DNA from: Paraburkholderia antibiotica | GTDB taxonomy: Bacteria > Pseudomonadota > Gammaproteobacteria > Burkholderiales > Burkholderiaceae | Direction of reading: 5' to 3' | Assembly (NCBI RefSeq): GCF_012927125.1 | Contig: NZ_JABBFZ010000007.1 | Span: forward strand, 62,001 to 126,000 | Length of the DNA stretch: 64,000 nucleotides | Shown: piece after piece, positions 9,444 through 18,285 of the stretch | Layout: the number at the start of each line of letters is the position of its first letter | Position numbering within the stretch: position 1 is the first letter of the stretch | Position numbers and translations under genes: made by a program | The notes under the pieces: model-generated | Told to the model about the DNA's origin: nothing | Databases searched by the model: none | What the model saw: only the letters and a program-made list of their open reading frames with translations

Positions 9444-10454
9444 TTACCTCGTATGGCGGATGCGGGGATTCAACACGCCGTACAACAGATCGACGACGAG
9501 GTTCACGACGATCACCAGCGTCGCGATCATCAGAATACCGCCCTGCACGACCGGATAATCGCGTCGGCCGATCGCATCGATCAGCCATTTGCCGATGCCC
9601 GGCCACGAGAACAGCGTCTCGGTCAGCACCGCGCCCGCGAGCAGCGTGCCGACCTGCAGACCGATCACGGTCACCACGGGAATCAGCGCGTTACGCAGCG
9701 CATGCACGACGATCACACGCACCGGCGACAGACCCTTCGCGCGCGCGGTGCGGATGTAGTCCTCGCGCAGCACTTCGAGCATCGACGAGCGCGTCATCCG
9801 CGCGACCACCGCGAGCGGAATTGTGCCGAGCACGATGGCCGGCAGGATCAGATGGCTCAGCGCCGATTTGAACGCGCCTTCGTCGGTCGACATCAGCGAG
9901 TCGATCAGCATGAAGCCGGTCACGTGCGGGATGTCGTATTCGACCGCGATGCGGCCCGACACCGGCGTCAGCCCGAGCTTCACCGAGAACACCATGATGA
10001 GGATCAAGCCCCACCAGAAGATCGGCATCGAGTAGCCGGTCAGCGCGGTGCCCATCACGCCGTGATCGACCACGGTGCCGCGCCGCAGCGCCGCGAACAC
10101 GCCGGCCGGCAGCCCGACGATGAGCGCGAACAGCATCGCGCAGATCGACAGCTCGACGGTGGCGGGAAAGCGCGCGAGGAATTCGCCCATCACGCTGGTG
10201 TTGGTGATGATCGAGGTGCCGAGATCACCGTGCAGCGCGCGAACGATGTAATGGAAGTACTGCATGGGCAGCGGCTCGTCGAGCCCGAGGCGGTGCATCG
10301 CGGCCGCATGCATGGCCGGGTCGACGCCGCGCTCGCCCATCATCACTTCGATGGGATCGCCGGGGATCAGGTGAATCAGTGCGAACGCAAGGATCGTGAT
10401 ACCGATGAACGTCGGAATCACCATACCGATGCGGCGCAAAACGAAGCGGAACAT
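9444..10454 (-). CDS. dppB: Dipeptide ABC transporter permease DppB
   Basis: A 336-residue permease that begins MFRFVLRRIGMVIPTFIGIT, the standard DppB first helix. An external loop with GDPIEVMMG follows, and the EAA motif is YIRTARAKGLSPVRVIVVHALRN. With DppC it forms the membrane channel for dipeptides. A terminator-like hairpin separates it from the upstream dppA gene, so it is likely transcribed at a lower level by read-through. Confidence 0.94.
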   Translation of the reverse strand: MFRFVLRRIGMVIPTFIGITILAFALIHLIPGDPIEVMMGERGVDPAMHAAAMHRLGLDEPLPMQYFHYIVRALHGDLGTSIITNTSVMGEFLARFPATVELSICAMLFALIVGLPAGVFAALRRGTVVDHGVMGTALTGYSMPIFWWGLILIMVFSVKLGLTPVSGRIAVEYDIPHVTGFMLIDSLMSTDEGAFKSALSHLILPAIVLGTIPLAVVARMTRSSMLEVLREDYIRTARAKGLSPVRVIVVHALRNALIPVVTVIGLQVGTLLAGAVLTETLFSWPGIGKWLIDAIGRRDYPVVQGGILMIATLVIVVNLVVDLLYGVLNPRIRHTR

Positions 10455-10480
10455 AGCTCGCTCCTATGGGACTGGTGATG

Positions 10481-10524
10481 AAAAAACGCAACCGGCGACG
10501 AGGGCTCGTGACCCCGGTCGCCGG
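10481..10524 (-). terminator. Intra-operon terminator or attenuator between dppA and dppB
   Basis: On the minus strand CCGGCGAC and GTCGCCGG form an 8-bp stem with further GGG/CCC pairing inside, followed by TTGCGTTTTTT. It lies 93 bases after the stop of the first dppA gene. Partial termination here would explain high binding-protein and lower membrane-component expression, as is usual for such operons. Confidence 0.72.
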
Positions 10525-10616
10525 ACCATTTCGACCAGTTTTCCAACCGTGCGAAAAGCGTACTGCGTGAATTTTACGGCTGCCTTGCCGGCTTATCGGC
10601 CGGCCCGGTAGCCAGC

Positions 10617-12248
10617 TTACTTGACGCTGACGCCGTCGAAGCGCGCGTAACCGAGCGGTTCGATGCGCATGTCGACCACCTTCTTGCTGACAGGCTGATA
10701 GACGGTCGAGTGCGCGATCGGCGCGAACGGCAGTTGCTGCGCGAAGATATGCTGCGCGTCGCCGTAGATCTTCGTGCGCGCCGCCACGTCGGAGGTGGTG
10801 CGGCCCTTCTGGATCAGATCGTCGAACGGCTTGTAGCACCACTTCGAGAAGTTGTTGCCGTTGATCGCGTCGCAGCCGAGCAGCGTGCCGAGCCAGTTAT
10901 CCGGATCGCCGTTGTCGCCGGTCCAGCCGATCAGCATCGTGTCGTCTTCGCCCGCGTGCGCGCGCTTGATGTACTCGCCCCACTCATACGTGACGATCTT
11001 CGCCTTCACACCGATCTTGGCCCAGTCGGCCTGGATCATTTCCGCCATCAAACGCGCGTTCGGGTTGTACGCGCGCTGCACCGGCATCGCCCACAGCGTG
11101 ATGTCGAAGCCGTTCGGATAGCCAGCCTTCGCGAGCAAAGCCTTGGCCTTGGCCGTATCGAACGACGCGGCCGGCAGGCCCTTGACGAACGACCACTGCG
11201 TCGGCGGCATCGGGTTCGTCGCGAGCTGGCCCGCGCCCTGGTACACCGAGTCGATGATCGCCTTCTTGTTGATCGCCATGTCGAGCGCCTGACGCACTTC
11301 GACCTTGTCGACCGGCTTGTGCGTGACGTTGAACGCGAGGTAGCCGAGGTTGAAGCCCGGCTGCGACGGCATGTCGATGTTCGGCTCGGCCTTCAGCGGC
11401 GCGATGTCGGCCGGACGCGGATAGCTCATCACCTGGCATTCGTCGCGCTTGATCTTCTGCACGCGCACACCGGCATCCGGCGTAATCGAGAAGATCAGCT
11501 TCGAGATCTTCACCGCGTTCGGCTTCCAGTAATCCGGGTTGCCGTCGAAGCGGATCGTCGCGTCCTTCGTGTAGCTGCGGAAGATGAACGGACCGGTGCC
11601 GACCGGGAACTGGTTGATGTCGGCGGCCTTGCCGGCCTTCATCAACTGATCCGTATATTCGGCCGACAGGATCGACGCGTATTCCATCGCCAGATTCTGG
11701 ATGAACGGTGCGTTGACTTCCTTCAGCGTGAACTTGACCGTGTACGGGTCGACCTTCTCGACCTTCGTGATCAGCTTGTCGAGGCCCATGTCGGTGAAGT
11801 AAGGGAACTGCACCGGATACGCCTTGCGGAACGGCTGGTTCGGATCCAGCATGCGCTCGAACGTGAGGATCACGTCATCGGCGTTGAATTCGCGCGTCGG
11901 CTTGAAAAACGAGGTGGTCTGAAACTTCACGCCGTGGCGCAGATGGAACGTGTAGGTCTTGCCGTCCGGCGAGACGTCCCACTTCTCCGCGAGGCCCGGC
12001 TCGACCTTGGTGCCGCCGCGTTCGAATTCGACGAGGCGGTTATAGACGGTGAACGTGTTGGCGGTGAAATCCACACCCGTCGTGTATTGCGCCGGGTCAA
12101 AACCCGCGGGGCTGCCTTCCGAGCAATAAACGAGGGTCTTGTTCGGAATCCCCGCGGCGTGCGCGCTGCTTGCGCCAATCAGGGATGCCGCTGCGGCAGC
12201 GACGAGCGTGGTGATACGCGCGACGTGCAACAGGTTGTTTTGCTTCAT
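10617..12248 (-). CDS. dppA: Dipeptide ABC transporter substrate-binding protein DppA (copy 1)
   Basis: A 543-residue periplasmic solute-binding protein of the SBP_bac_5 family. The signal peptide covers about residues 1-31 and ends SSAHAAG. The mature protein begins KTLVYCSEGSPAGFDPAQY, typical of DppA, and has the family signature region YDNANT-like PVGTGPFIFRSYTKDATIRF. It has a strong GGAGG seven bases before ATG 12248. It is closely related to the next gene upstream (copy 2) across its whole length. It is probably the first gene of dppABCDF, separated from dppB by a terminator-like hairpin. Confidence 0.93.
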   Translation of the reverse strand: MKQNNLLHVARITTLVAAAAASLIGASSAHAAGIPNKTLVYCSEGSPAGFDPAQYTTGVDFTANTFTVYNRLVEFERGGTKVEPGLAEKWDVSPDGKTYTFHLRHGVKFQTTSFFKPTREFNADDVILTFERMLDPNQPFRKAYPVQFPYFTDMGLDKLITKVEKVDPYTVKFTLKEVNAPFIQNLAMEYASILSAEYTDQLMKAGKAADINQFPVGTGPFIFRSYTKDATIRFDGNPDYWKPNAVKISKLIFSITPDAGVRVQKIKRDECQVMSYPRPADIAPLKAEPNIDMPSQPGFNLGYLAFNVTHKPVDKVEVRQALDMAINKKAIIDSVYQGAGQLATNPMPPTQWSFVKGLPAASFDTAKAKALLAKAGYPNGFDITLWAMPVQRAYNPNARLMAEMIQADWAKIGVKAKIVTYEWGEYIKRAHAGEDDTMLIGWTGDNGDPDNWLGTLLGCDAINGNNFSKWCYKPFDDLIQKGRTTSDVAARTKIYGDAQHIFAQQLPFAPIAHSTVYQPVSKKVVDMRIEPLGYARFDGVSVK

Positions 12249-12390
12249 GTTTCCTCCAGGTACGGGACCGGCTTGAGCCAGCGTAGCGGGATATTACTTG
12301 AGCTTGGCCCAGCGACCAAGCGGAGCAAATTCCCCGTGTTGACGATAGGAAACACTTTGGGCAAACGTTTTGTCGTGTGCAGGGGCAACC

Positions 12391-12447
12391 GGGGCGGCCG
12401 GTTCGCACCGCCCCGGCGAGGCGGTGCAAGAAACGCGCCGCCTCGCC
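12391..12447 (-). terminator. Two GC-rich hairpins between the dppA paralogues
   Basis: On either strand, GGCGAGGCGG (12415-12424) pairs with CCGCCTCGCC (12438-12447), and GGGGCGG (12391-12397) pairs with CCGCCCC (12408-12414). Both sit within 70 bases downstream of the copy 2 stop. They lack a T-run, so they could be Rho-assisted terminators or mRNA-stabilising 3' structures. Confidence 0.5.
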
Positions 12448-12459
12448 GATGCATCCGGC

Positions 12460-14118
12460 TTATTTCAGTCCGACCTCCATGAATTGCGTCGGTCCGAACG
12501 GATCGATCCTGAAGCCCGTCACGTTCTTGCTGATCGGCTGGTAGACGGTGGAATGCGCGATCGGCGTGAACGGCACCTGATCCTTGAAGATCTCCTGCGC
12601 CTGCATGTAGGCCTTGGTGCGCTCGGCCATGTTGGTGGTGCTGCGGCCCTTCTTGATCAGATCGTCGAACGGCTTGTAGCACCACTTCGAGAAGTTGCTG
12701 CCGGCAACCGCATCGCAACCGAGCAGCACGCCGAGCCAGTTGTCCGGATCGCCATAGTCGCCGGTCCAGCCGATCAGCATCGCCTGATGCTCGCCCGCAT
12801 GCGCGCGGCGGATGTACTCGCCCCACTCGTAGGTGGCGATATTCACCTTCACGCCGATCTTCGCCCAGTCGGACTGCAGCATTTCCGCCATCAGACGCGC
12901 GTTCGGGTTATACGGCCGCTGCACCGGCATCGCCCACAGCGTCAGCTCGAAGCCGTCGGGGTAGCCCGCCTGCTTGAGCAGCGCCTTCGCTTTGTCGACG
13001 TCGTACGGCGCGTCCTTCAGGCTCTTGTTGTAGCCCCATTGGGTCGGCGGCATCGGGTTGGTCGCCGCCTGGCCCGCGCCCTGGTAGACCGCGTCGATGA
13101 TCGCCTTCTTGTGGACCGCCATGTCGAGCGCGCGGCGCACCAGCACGTTGTCGAGCGGCTTTTTCGACGTGTTGTACGCGATATAGCCGAGGTTGAAGCC
13201 GACTTCGTTCGGCATCGCGAGCGACGAATCGGCCTTCACGGTCGCGATATCGGCCGGACGCGGATACGACATCACCTGGCATTCGCCGCGCTTCAGTTTC
13301 TGCAGGCGCACCGCCGGGTCGACGGTGATCGCGAAGATCAGCTTGCCGACCTTCACGTTGCCCGGCTTCCAGTAATCGGGATTGCCGTCGAAGCGGATCG
13401 TGTCGTCCTTCGTGTAGCTACGGAAGATGAACGGTCCGGTGCCGACCGGATACTGGTTGATGTCGGACGCCTTGCCCGCTTTCAACAGCTGATCCGTATA
13501 TTCGGCCGACAGGATCGATGCGAACGGCATCGCGATCTGTTGCAGGAACGGCGCGTCGACTTCCTTCAGCGTGAAGCGCACCGTGTACGGATCGATCTTC
13601 TCGATCTTGGCGATGTTCTTCGCGAGCCCGAGGTCGTTGAAGTACGGGAAATTGACCGGATACGCCTTGCGGAACGGGTTCTCCGGGTCGAGCATGCGCT
13701 CGTAGGTGAACACGACGTCGTCCGCGTTGAATTCGCGCGTCGGCTTGAAGAACGAGGTGGTCTGGAATTTGACGCCCGGGCGCAGATGGAACGTGTAGAT
13801 GAGCCCGTCGGGCGACACATCCCACTTTTCGGCGAGGCCCGGCTCGATGTCCGTGCTGCCGTGCGCAAATTCGACGAGGCGGTTATAGACCGTGTACGAC
13901 CCGGCGCTGAATTCGACGCTGGTCGTGTATTGCGCGGTGTCGAAGCCTGCCGGACTGCCTTCGGAACAGAACACCAGCGTCTTGTCGGGCAGCGTGGCCG
14001 CCTGCGACGCGGCGGGTACGAGGCCGCTCGTGGCGACCGTGAGCGCGGCGAGAGCCGGCAGGCAGAATCGATGAAGCGCGAACAGCCGGTGTGCCGCAGT
14101 CTTTCTTGTCACTGTCAT
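12460..14118 (-). CDS. dppA: Dipeptide ABC transporter substrate-binding protein DppA (copy 2)
   Basis: A 552-residue periplasmic binding protein paralogous to the dppA gene at 10617. Both share DKTLVFCSEGSPAGFD-type mature N-termini, LAEKWDVSPDG, TTSFFKPTREFNADDV and a C-terminal STVYQPISKNV region. The signal peptide is longer (about residues 1-41, ending ASQAA). GGAGG lies six bases before ATG 14118. The divergence between copies suggests two binding proteins of different specificity feeding one DppBCDF channel. Whether this copy has its own promoter or leads the whole operon cannot be told; hairpins follow it. Confidence 0.92.
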   Translation of the reverse strand: MTVTRKTAAHRLFALHRFCLPALAALTVATSGLVPAASQAATLPDKTLVFCSEGSPAGFDTAQYTTSVEFSAGSYTVYNRLVEFAHGSTDIEPGLAEKWDVSPDGLIYTFHLRPGVKFQTTSFFKPTREFNADDVVFTYERMLDPENPFRKAYPVNFPYFNDLGLAKNIAKIEKIDPYTVRFTLKEVDAPFLQQIAMPFASILSAEYTDQLLKAGKASDINQYPVGTGPFIFRSYTKDDTIRFDGNPDYWKPGNVKVGKLIFAITVDPAVRLQKLKRGECQVMSYPRPADIATVKADSSLAMPNEVGFNLGYIAYNTSKKPLDNVLVRRALDMAVHKKAIIDAVYQGAGQAATNPMPPTQWGYNKSLKDAPYDVDKAKALLKQAGYPDGFELTLWAMPVQRPYNPNARLMAEMLQSDWAKIGVKVNIATYEWGEYIRRAHAGEHQAMLIGWTGDYGDPDNWLGVLLGCDAVAGSNFSKWCYKPFDDLIKKGRSTTNMAERTKAYMQAQEIFKDQVPFTPIAHSTVYQPISKNVTGFRIDPFGPTQFMEVGLK

Positions 14119-14492
14119 ATCGTCCTCCGCACAGCAGCCGGGTTAGCTGCGTTTCGATCATAGACAGCACAAAAATGAGCTTCAACAGGGACTTACCACG
14201 CTTTTCGGTGCGAATTCGGCAGGTAGTTCGGCGCGCGATGGCGTGTGGCGGGTGGTTTGGGGGAAGCTGGGCACCGCGTGATGGCGGTCGGGGAGGGGCG
14301 GATAAGCGGTAAATAAGCGGTTGATAGGCGGCCGATAAGCGACCAGGCGACGTCCCAACTTGACGCGTCGCCGCGCGCCAGGTGGGCTGGCCGGCCGGAT
14401 GCGCCGGCCAATGCCACCGGGCCTATATGAAAAAAGCCGCGCGGCCATTGCGGCCGCGCGGCTTATCGGTGAGACCGGCGTGACGCGCTACG
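14119..14492. other. Intergenic region between dppA copy 2 and metF
   Basis: About 370 bases with the metF terminator at its right end. It includes a short degenerate tandem repeat at 14301-14344, about four units around GATAAGCGG/ATAAGCGG. The dppA copy 2 promoter should lie in the left part, but no confident -35/-10 pair was identified. Confidence 0.55.
14430..14464 (-). terminator. Rho-independent terminator of metF
   Basis: An 11-12 bp near-perfect stem (GCCGCGCGGCC with GGCCGCGCGGC) with a loop of about 4 bases. On the minus strand it is followed by TTTTTT. It lies 30 bases past the metF stop and ends the ahcY-metF transcript. Confidence 0.88.
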
Positions 14493-15323
14493 TCAAACGC
14501 CGAGCCGCTCGCAGATGGTCTTCGTCGACGCCGCGGCGTTCAGCGTATAGAAGTGCAGACCCGGCACCTTCGCATCGACGAGGCGTCGGCACAGGTCCGT
14601 CACCACGTCGAGCCCGAACGCGCGGATCGACTCGCGGTCGTCGCCGTAGCTCTCCAGCCGGCGCGCGATCCAGCGCGGCACTTCGGCACCGCACATCTCG
14701 GAGAAGCGCATCAGCTGCGAGAAGTTCGTGATCGGCATGATGCCGGGCACGATCGGCACGTCGACGCCGAGCTGGCGCGCATCGTCGACGAAACGGAAAT
14801 ACGCGTCCGCGTTGAAGAAGTACTGCGTGATCGCGGAATTCGCGCCGGCCTTCACCTTGCGCGCGAAGTTCTCCAGATCGTGACGCGGCGAGCGCGCCTG
14901 CGGATGGTATTCCGGGTAGCCGGCCACCTCGATCCAGAACCAGTCGCCGAACTCGGCGCGGATGAAGCTGACGAGCTCCGACGCGTAGCGCAGTTCGCCG
15001 ACCGCGCCCATGCCCGACGGCAGGTCGCCGCGCAACGCGACGATGTGGCGGATGCCGTGCGCGCGGTACTCGTTCAGGATCGCCCGCAGGCTTTCCTTCG
15101 ACGAACCGACGCACGACAGATGCGGCGCGGCCTCGAGCCCTTCCTTCGCGATATCGACGACGGTATCGAGCGTGCCTTGCTGCGTCGAGCCGCCCGCGCC
15201 GAACGTGACGGACACGAACTTGGGTTTGAGCGGCACCAGTGCCGCGCGCGTCGCGCGCAGCTTGTCGACGCCTTCCTGCGTCTTCGGCGGGAAGAATTCG
15301 AATGAAAGTTCGATCGGATTCAT
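14493..15323 (-). CDS. metF: 5,10-methylenetetrahydrofolate reductase
   Basis: A 276-residue FAD enzyme that reduces methylenetetrahydrofolate to 5-methyltetrahydrofolate for methionine synthesis. The sequence shows the MetF TIM-barrel landmarks: SFEFFPPKTQEG near the N-terminus, KFVSVTFGAGGS (NADH/FAD region), HIVALRGDLP, and ITQYFFNADAYFRFVDDA. Length matches the bacterial family. It is the last gene of an ahcY / holin-like / metF group that recycles S-adenosylhomocysteine, and a strong terminator follows. Confidence 0.96.
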   Translation of the reverse strand: MNPIELSFEFFPPKTQEGVDKLRATRAALVPLKPKFVSVTFGAGGSTQQGTLDTVVDIAKEGLEAAPHLSCVGSSKESLRAILNEYRAHGIRHIVALRGDLPSGMGAVGELRYASELVSFIRAEFGDWFWIEVAGYPEYHPQARSPRHDLENFARKVKAGANSAITQYFFNADAYFRFVDDARQLGVDVPIVPGIMPITNFSQLMRFSEMCGAEVPRWIARRLESYGDDRESIRAFGLDVVTDLCRRLVDAKVPGLHFYTLNAAASTKTICERLGV

Positions 15324-15334
15324 AAGCTAAAAGA

Positions 15335-15688
15335 TCAACCGAAGCTGCGGTTGCCGAAAATGAGCGCGGACAGCAGCCACGACACGATGCTGTACAGGAT
15401 CGAGCCGAAGAATGCCGACCAGAAACCCGACACCTCGAAGCCCTTCAGTAGCGACGCGCACAGCCAGAAGCACAGCGCATTGACGACGAGGATGAACAGG
15501 CCGAGCGTGAGAATCGTAACGGGCAGCGTCAGCAGGATCAGCACCGGCCGCAGCACCGCATTGATGAGGCCGAGCACGATCGCGACGATCAGCGCGGTGC
15601 CGAAGCTGCGGATATGGATCGACGGAACGATGTACGTGATGATCAGCAGCGCGAGCGCGTTGATGAGCCAGGTCAACAGCACGGTCAT
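15335..15688 (-). CDS. Phage holin family IV-like membrane protein
   Basis: A 117-residue protein made almost entirely of four transmembrane helices (about residues 4-24, 28-50, 55-78, 88-110). It matches the small four-helix family usually annotated as phage holin family protein that sits between ahcY and metF in Burkholderia. There are no other phage genes here, so the name reflects fold rather than function. AGGAG lies seven bases before the ATG. The role in the methyl cycle, if any, is unknown. Confidence 0.85.
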   Translation of the reverse strand: MTVLLTWLINALALLIITYIVPSIHIRSFGTALIVAIVLGLINAVLRPVLILLTLPVTILTLGLFILVVNALCFWLCASLLKGFEVSGFWSAFFGSILYSIVSWLLSALIFGNRSFG

Positions 15689-15756
15689 AAAGAGCTCCTT
15701 GTAAGCACCTGCGCGGGCAGGCTGTCCATTAAACGAAAACGGCGCGGGTGAACAAA

Positions 15757-15775
15757 GCGGCGCATTACGCGCCGC
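15757..15775 (-). terminator. Hairpin between ahcY and the holin-like gene
   Basis: GCGGCGC and GCGCCGC form a perfect 7-bp stem with a 5-base loop; on the minus strand TTTGTT follows. It may be a weak terminator or attenuator that lowers expression of the holin-like gene and metF relative to ahcY. Confidence 0.5.
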
Positions 15776-15884
15776 CCGATGCTCAGACCGTCATGCCGCT
15801 AGCGCCGCCGCGCCCGCGCGCCTGGCTGGGCAAGGTGCACGGATGCATCGATACGCCAGGCCGGCTCGCGGGTGCAGGCGATGC

Positions 15885-17303
15885 TTAGTAGCGGTAGTGG
15901 TTCGGCTTGAACGGACCGTTCTTGTCGACGCCGATGTAGCCGGCCTGCTCGTCCGACAGCACGGTCAGGTTCGCGCCGATGCGCGCCAGATGCAGACGCG
16001 CGACCTTCTCGTCCAGATGCTTCGGCAGCACGTACACCTTGTTCTCGTACTTCGCGCCCTGCGTGAACAGTTCGATCTGCGCGAGCGTCTGGTTCGTGAA
16101 CGAGTTCGACATCACGAACGACGGGTGGCCGGTCGCGCAGCCGAGGTTCACGAGGCGGCCTTCAGCCAGCAGGATCACGCGCTTGCCGTCCGGGAAAATG
16201 ATGTGGTCGACTTGCGGCTTGATGTTTTCCCACGTGTACTGACGGGTCGACGCGACGTCGATTTCCGAGTCGAAGTGACCGATGTTGCAGACGATCGCGT
16301 TGTGGCGCATCGCCTTCAGATGGTCGTGGTTCAGCACGTGGTAGTTGCCCGTTGCCGTCACGAAGATGTCGGCCTTGTCGGCCGCGTATTCCATCGTCAC
16401 GACGCGGTAGCCTTCCATCGCAGCCTGCAGTGCGCAGATCGGATCGATTTCCGTGACCCACACGGTCGCACCCAGACCGCGCAGCGATTGCGCGCAGCCC
16501 TTGCCCACGTCGCCGTAGCCAGCCACGACCGCGATCTTGCCCGCGATCATCACGTCGGTCGCGCGCTTGATACCGTCGACGAGCGACTCGCGGCAGCCGT
16601 ACAGGTTGTCGAACTTCGACTTGGTGACCGAGTCGTTGACGTTGATGGCCGGGAACGGCAGACGGCCTTCCTTCTCCATCTGGTACAGACGATGCACGCC
16701 GGTGGTGGTTTCTTCGGTGACACCCTTGATCGCGGCGAGGCGCTTCGAGTACCACGTCGGGTCGATCTCGAGATGCGCGGCGATCGACTTGTACAGCGCG
16801 ACTTCTTCCTCGTTGGTCGGCTTGGCGATCACCGAGCGGTCTTTTTCCGCCTTCGAGCCGAGGATCAGCAGCAGCGTTGCGTCGCCGCCGTCGTCAAGGA
16901 TCATGTTGGCGAACTCGCCGTTCGGCCATTCGAAGATACGGTGCGAGAACTCCCAGTATTCGTCGAGCGATTCGCCCTTGAACGCGAACACCGGCGTGCC
17001 GGCTTGCGCGATTGCGGCAGCGGCGTGGTCCTGGGTCGAGAAGATGTTGCACGAGGCCCAGCGCACGTCGGCGCCGAGCGCCGTCAGCGTCTCGATCAGC
17101 ACGCCGGTCTGGATCGTCATGTGCAGCGAACCTGCGATGCGCGCGCCCTTCAGCGGCTGCTGCGCCTTGTACTCTTCACGCGTTTGCATGAGGCCGGGCA
17201 TTTCGGTCTCGGCGATCGTGAGTTCCTTGCGACCCCAGTCGGCGAGCGACATGTCGGCAACAATGTAATCCTGCTTCTGGGAATCGATGACTGCGGCGTT
17301 CAT
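15885..17303 (-). CDS. ahcY: Adenosylhomocysteinase (SAH hydrolase)
   Basis: A 472-residue NAD-dependent enzyme that splits S-adenosylhomocysteine into homocysteine and adenosine. Motifs seen: [16 protein letters not shown] and [17 protein letters not shown] near the active site, the NAD-binding loop [15 protein letters not shown], and the C-terminal KPNHYRY that reaches into the neighbouring subunit. Length includes the bacterial insert. AGGAGG sits five bases before ATG 17303; a GTG directly upstream (17306) is the alternative start. Regulation is by the SAH riboswitch in the leader. Confidence 0.97.
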   Translation of the reverse strand: MNAAVIDSQKQDYIVADMSLADWGRKELTIAETEMPGLMQTREEYKAQQPLKGARIAGSLHMTIQTGVLIETLTALGADVRWASCNIFSTQDHAAAAIAQAGTPVFAFKGESLDEYWEFSHRIFEWPNGEFANMILDDGGDATLLLILGSKAEKDRSVIAKPTNEEEVALYKSIAAHLEIDPTWYSKRLAAIKGVTEETTTGVHRLYQMEKEGRLPFPAINVNDSVTKSKFDNLYGCRESLVDGIKRATDVMIAGKIAVVAGYGDVGKGCAQSLRGLGATVWVTEIDPICALQAAMEGYRVVTMEYAADKADIFVTATGNYHVLNHDHLKAMRHNAIVCNIGHFDSEIDVASTRQYTWENIKPQVDHIIFPDGKRVILLAEGRLVNLGCATGHPSFVMSNSFTNQTLAQIELFTQGAKYENKVYVLPKHLDEKVARLHLARIGANLTVLSDEQAGYIGVDKNGPFKPNHYRY

Positions 17304-17339
17304 CACGCCCTCCTTTCTAAGAAATTGACTAGAAATGTG

Positions 17340-17473
17340 ACGTGAGCGCGGTTTGAGGCAGGGGCTGAAAACGCGCGAGGCGCGCCTCCATGCTGCCGGT
17401 TGAAGCCTTCGAGCCTGGCGGGCGGCCGGCGAATACAGATTCGCGGTACCCGTCGCAACGCTCCTCGAAGACG
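17340..17473 (-). ncRNA. SAH riboswitch in the ahcY leader
   Basis: The leader, read on the minus strand, contains the conserved SAH-aptamer blocks in order: CGAGGAGCGTTGCGACGG (17442-17466 region), then CGCCAGGCTCGAAG (17405-17420), then AACCGCGCTCACGT (17340-17353). The AGGCTCG block can pair back to CGAGGAGC, and GAGCG with CGCTC gives the pseudoknot pairing known for this class. SAH binding switches on ahcY, so accumulation of the toxic product induces its own removal. The AGGAGG ribosome binding site lies about 30 bases downstream, compatible with translational control. No intrinsic terminator was seen in the leader. Confidence 0.88.
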
Positions 17474-17480
17474 AACGGCG

Positions 17481-17486
17481 ATTGTA
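17481..17486 (-). promoter_or_regulatory. -10 box of the ahcY promoter
   Basis: TACAAT on the minus strand, about 7-10 bases before the start of the riboswitch aptamer. No good -35 match was found at 16-18 bases upstream. Confidence 0.5.
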
Positions 17487-17550
17487 GCAAATTGGGATGA
17501 CGCTGGCGGCTCAGGCGCGCCTGGACGGCCGGGAACGGCCGCGCGAACGT

Positions 17551-18285
17551 TCAGATCGGCAGCACGCCGAGCATCGGCGCGAGCAGCACCATCGCGACGC
17601 CGGCGATCATCATCGTCAGGCTGGAAACCACGCCCTCCTCGCTGCCGATCTCGCGCGCCTTCGCGGTGCCGACGCCATGCGCGGCCGCGCCGAACAGCGC
17701 GCCGCGCGCGAGCCGCGTGCGCAGCGGCACGAACGCGAGCACCAGCTCGCCGAACAGCATCCCGCAGACGCCGGTCGCGATCACGAACAGCGCGGTCAGG
17801 TCTCTGGGCGCGTGGATCTTGTCGGACACGGCGAGCGCGAACGGCGTCGAGACCGAGCGCGTCATCAGGCTGCGCTGCAATTCGGGCGACAGATGCAGCA
17901 GCTTCGCGAGCAGCAGCGAACCGCCGACACCGACGAGAATCCCCACCGTCACGCCGACGGCGAGCGAAATCCAGTGGCGTTTGAGCAGTGCGCGGTATTC
18001 GTAGATCGGCACCGCGAACGCGACCGTCGCCGGGCCGAGCAGCCACATCAGCCAGCGGGTGTCCTCGAAATACACGCGATACGGAATGTGCGCGAGCGCG
18101 ACGATCGCAACCAGCGCGGCCGGCACCGTCAGCATCGGCGTGAGCCACGGCGAGCGCACGCGTGCATACAGCGCCTTCGACGCGAAATACAGCGCGATCG
18201 TCAGCACCAGACAGCCGGCCGCGATCAGGCGCGACGCATCATCGGCGAACAGCGCGGCGAGCAGGGACGAATAGGACGCGCTCAT
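17551..18285 (-). CDS. LrgB/CidB family membrane protein
   Basis: A 244-residue membrane protein with about seven to eight hydrophobic segments. LrgB hallmarks include SVSTPFALAVSDKI and HGVGTAKAREIGSEEGVVSSL. The family acts with CidA/LrgA in overflow-metabolite (pyruvate) transport and in control of cell lysis. ATG 18285 is chosen because its start overlaps the stop of the CidA-like gene by four bases; an upstream frame reading into that gene is not coding. Confidence 0.9.
   Translation of the reverse strand: MSASYSSLLAALFADDASRLIAAGCLVLTIALYFASKALYARVRSPWLTPMLTVPAALVAIVALAHIPYRVYFEDTRWLMWLLGPATVAFAVPIYEYRALLKRHWISLAVGVTVGILVGVGGSLLLAKLLHLSPELQRSLMTRSVSTPFALAVSDKIHAPRDLTALFVIATGVCGMLFGELVLAFVPLRTRLARGALFGAAAHGVGTAKAREIGSEEGVVSSLTMMIAGVAMVLLAPMLGVLPI

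Noticed and set aside
10710..12482. Very long plus-strand frame opposite dppA (590 codons)
   Set aside because: His/Arg-rich antisense frame produced by GC-rich codon bias of dppA; the same applies to similar long frames opposite fliF, ahcY, hsdR and flgK.
14301..14344. Short GATAAGCGG-type repeat considered as a CRISPR or iteron array
   Set aside because: Units are about 10-12 bases, degenerate and without spacers or replication genes.
15335..15688. Prophage remnant suggested by a holin-family gene
   Set aside because: No other phage genes are near, and this four-helix gene is a regular part of the ahcY-metF group.
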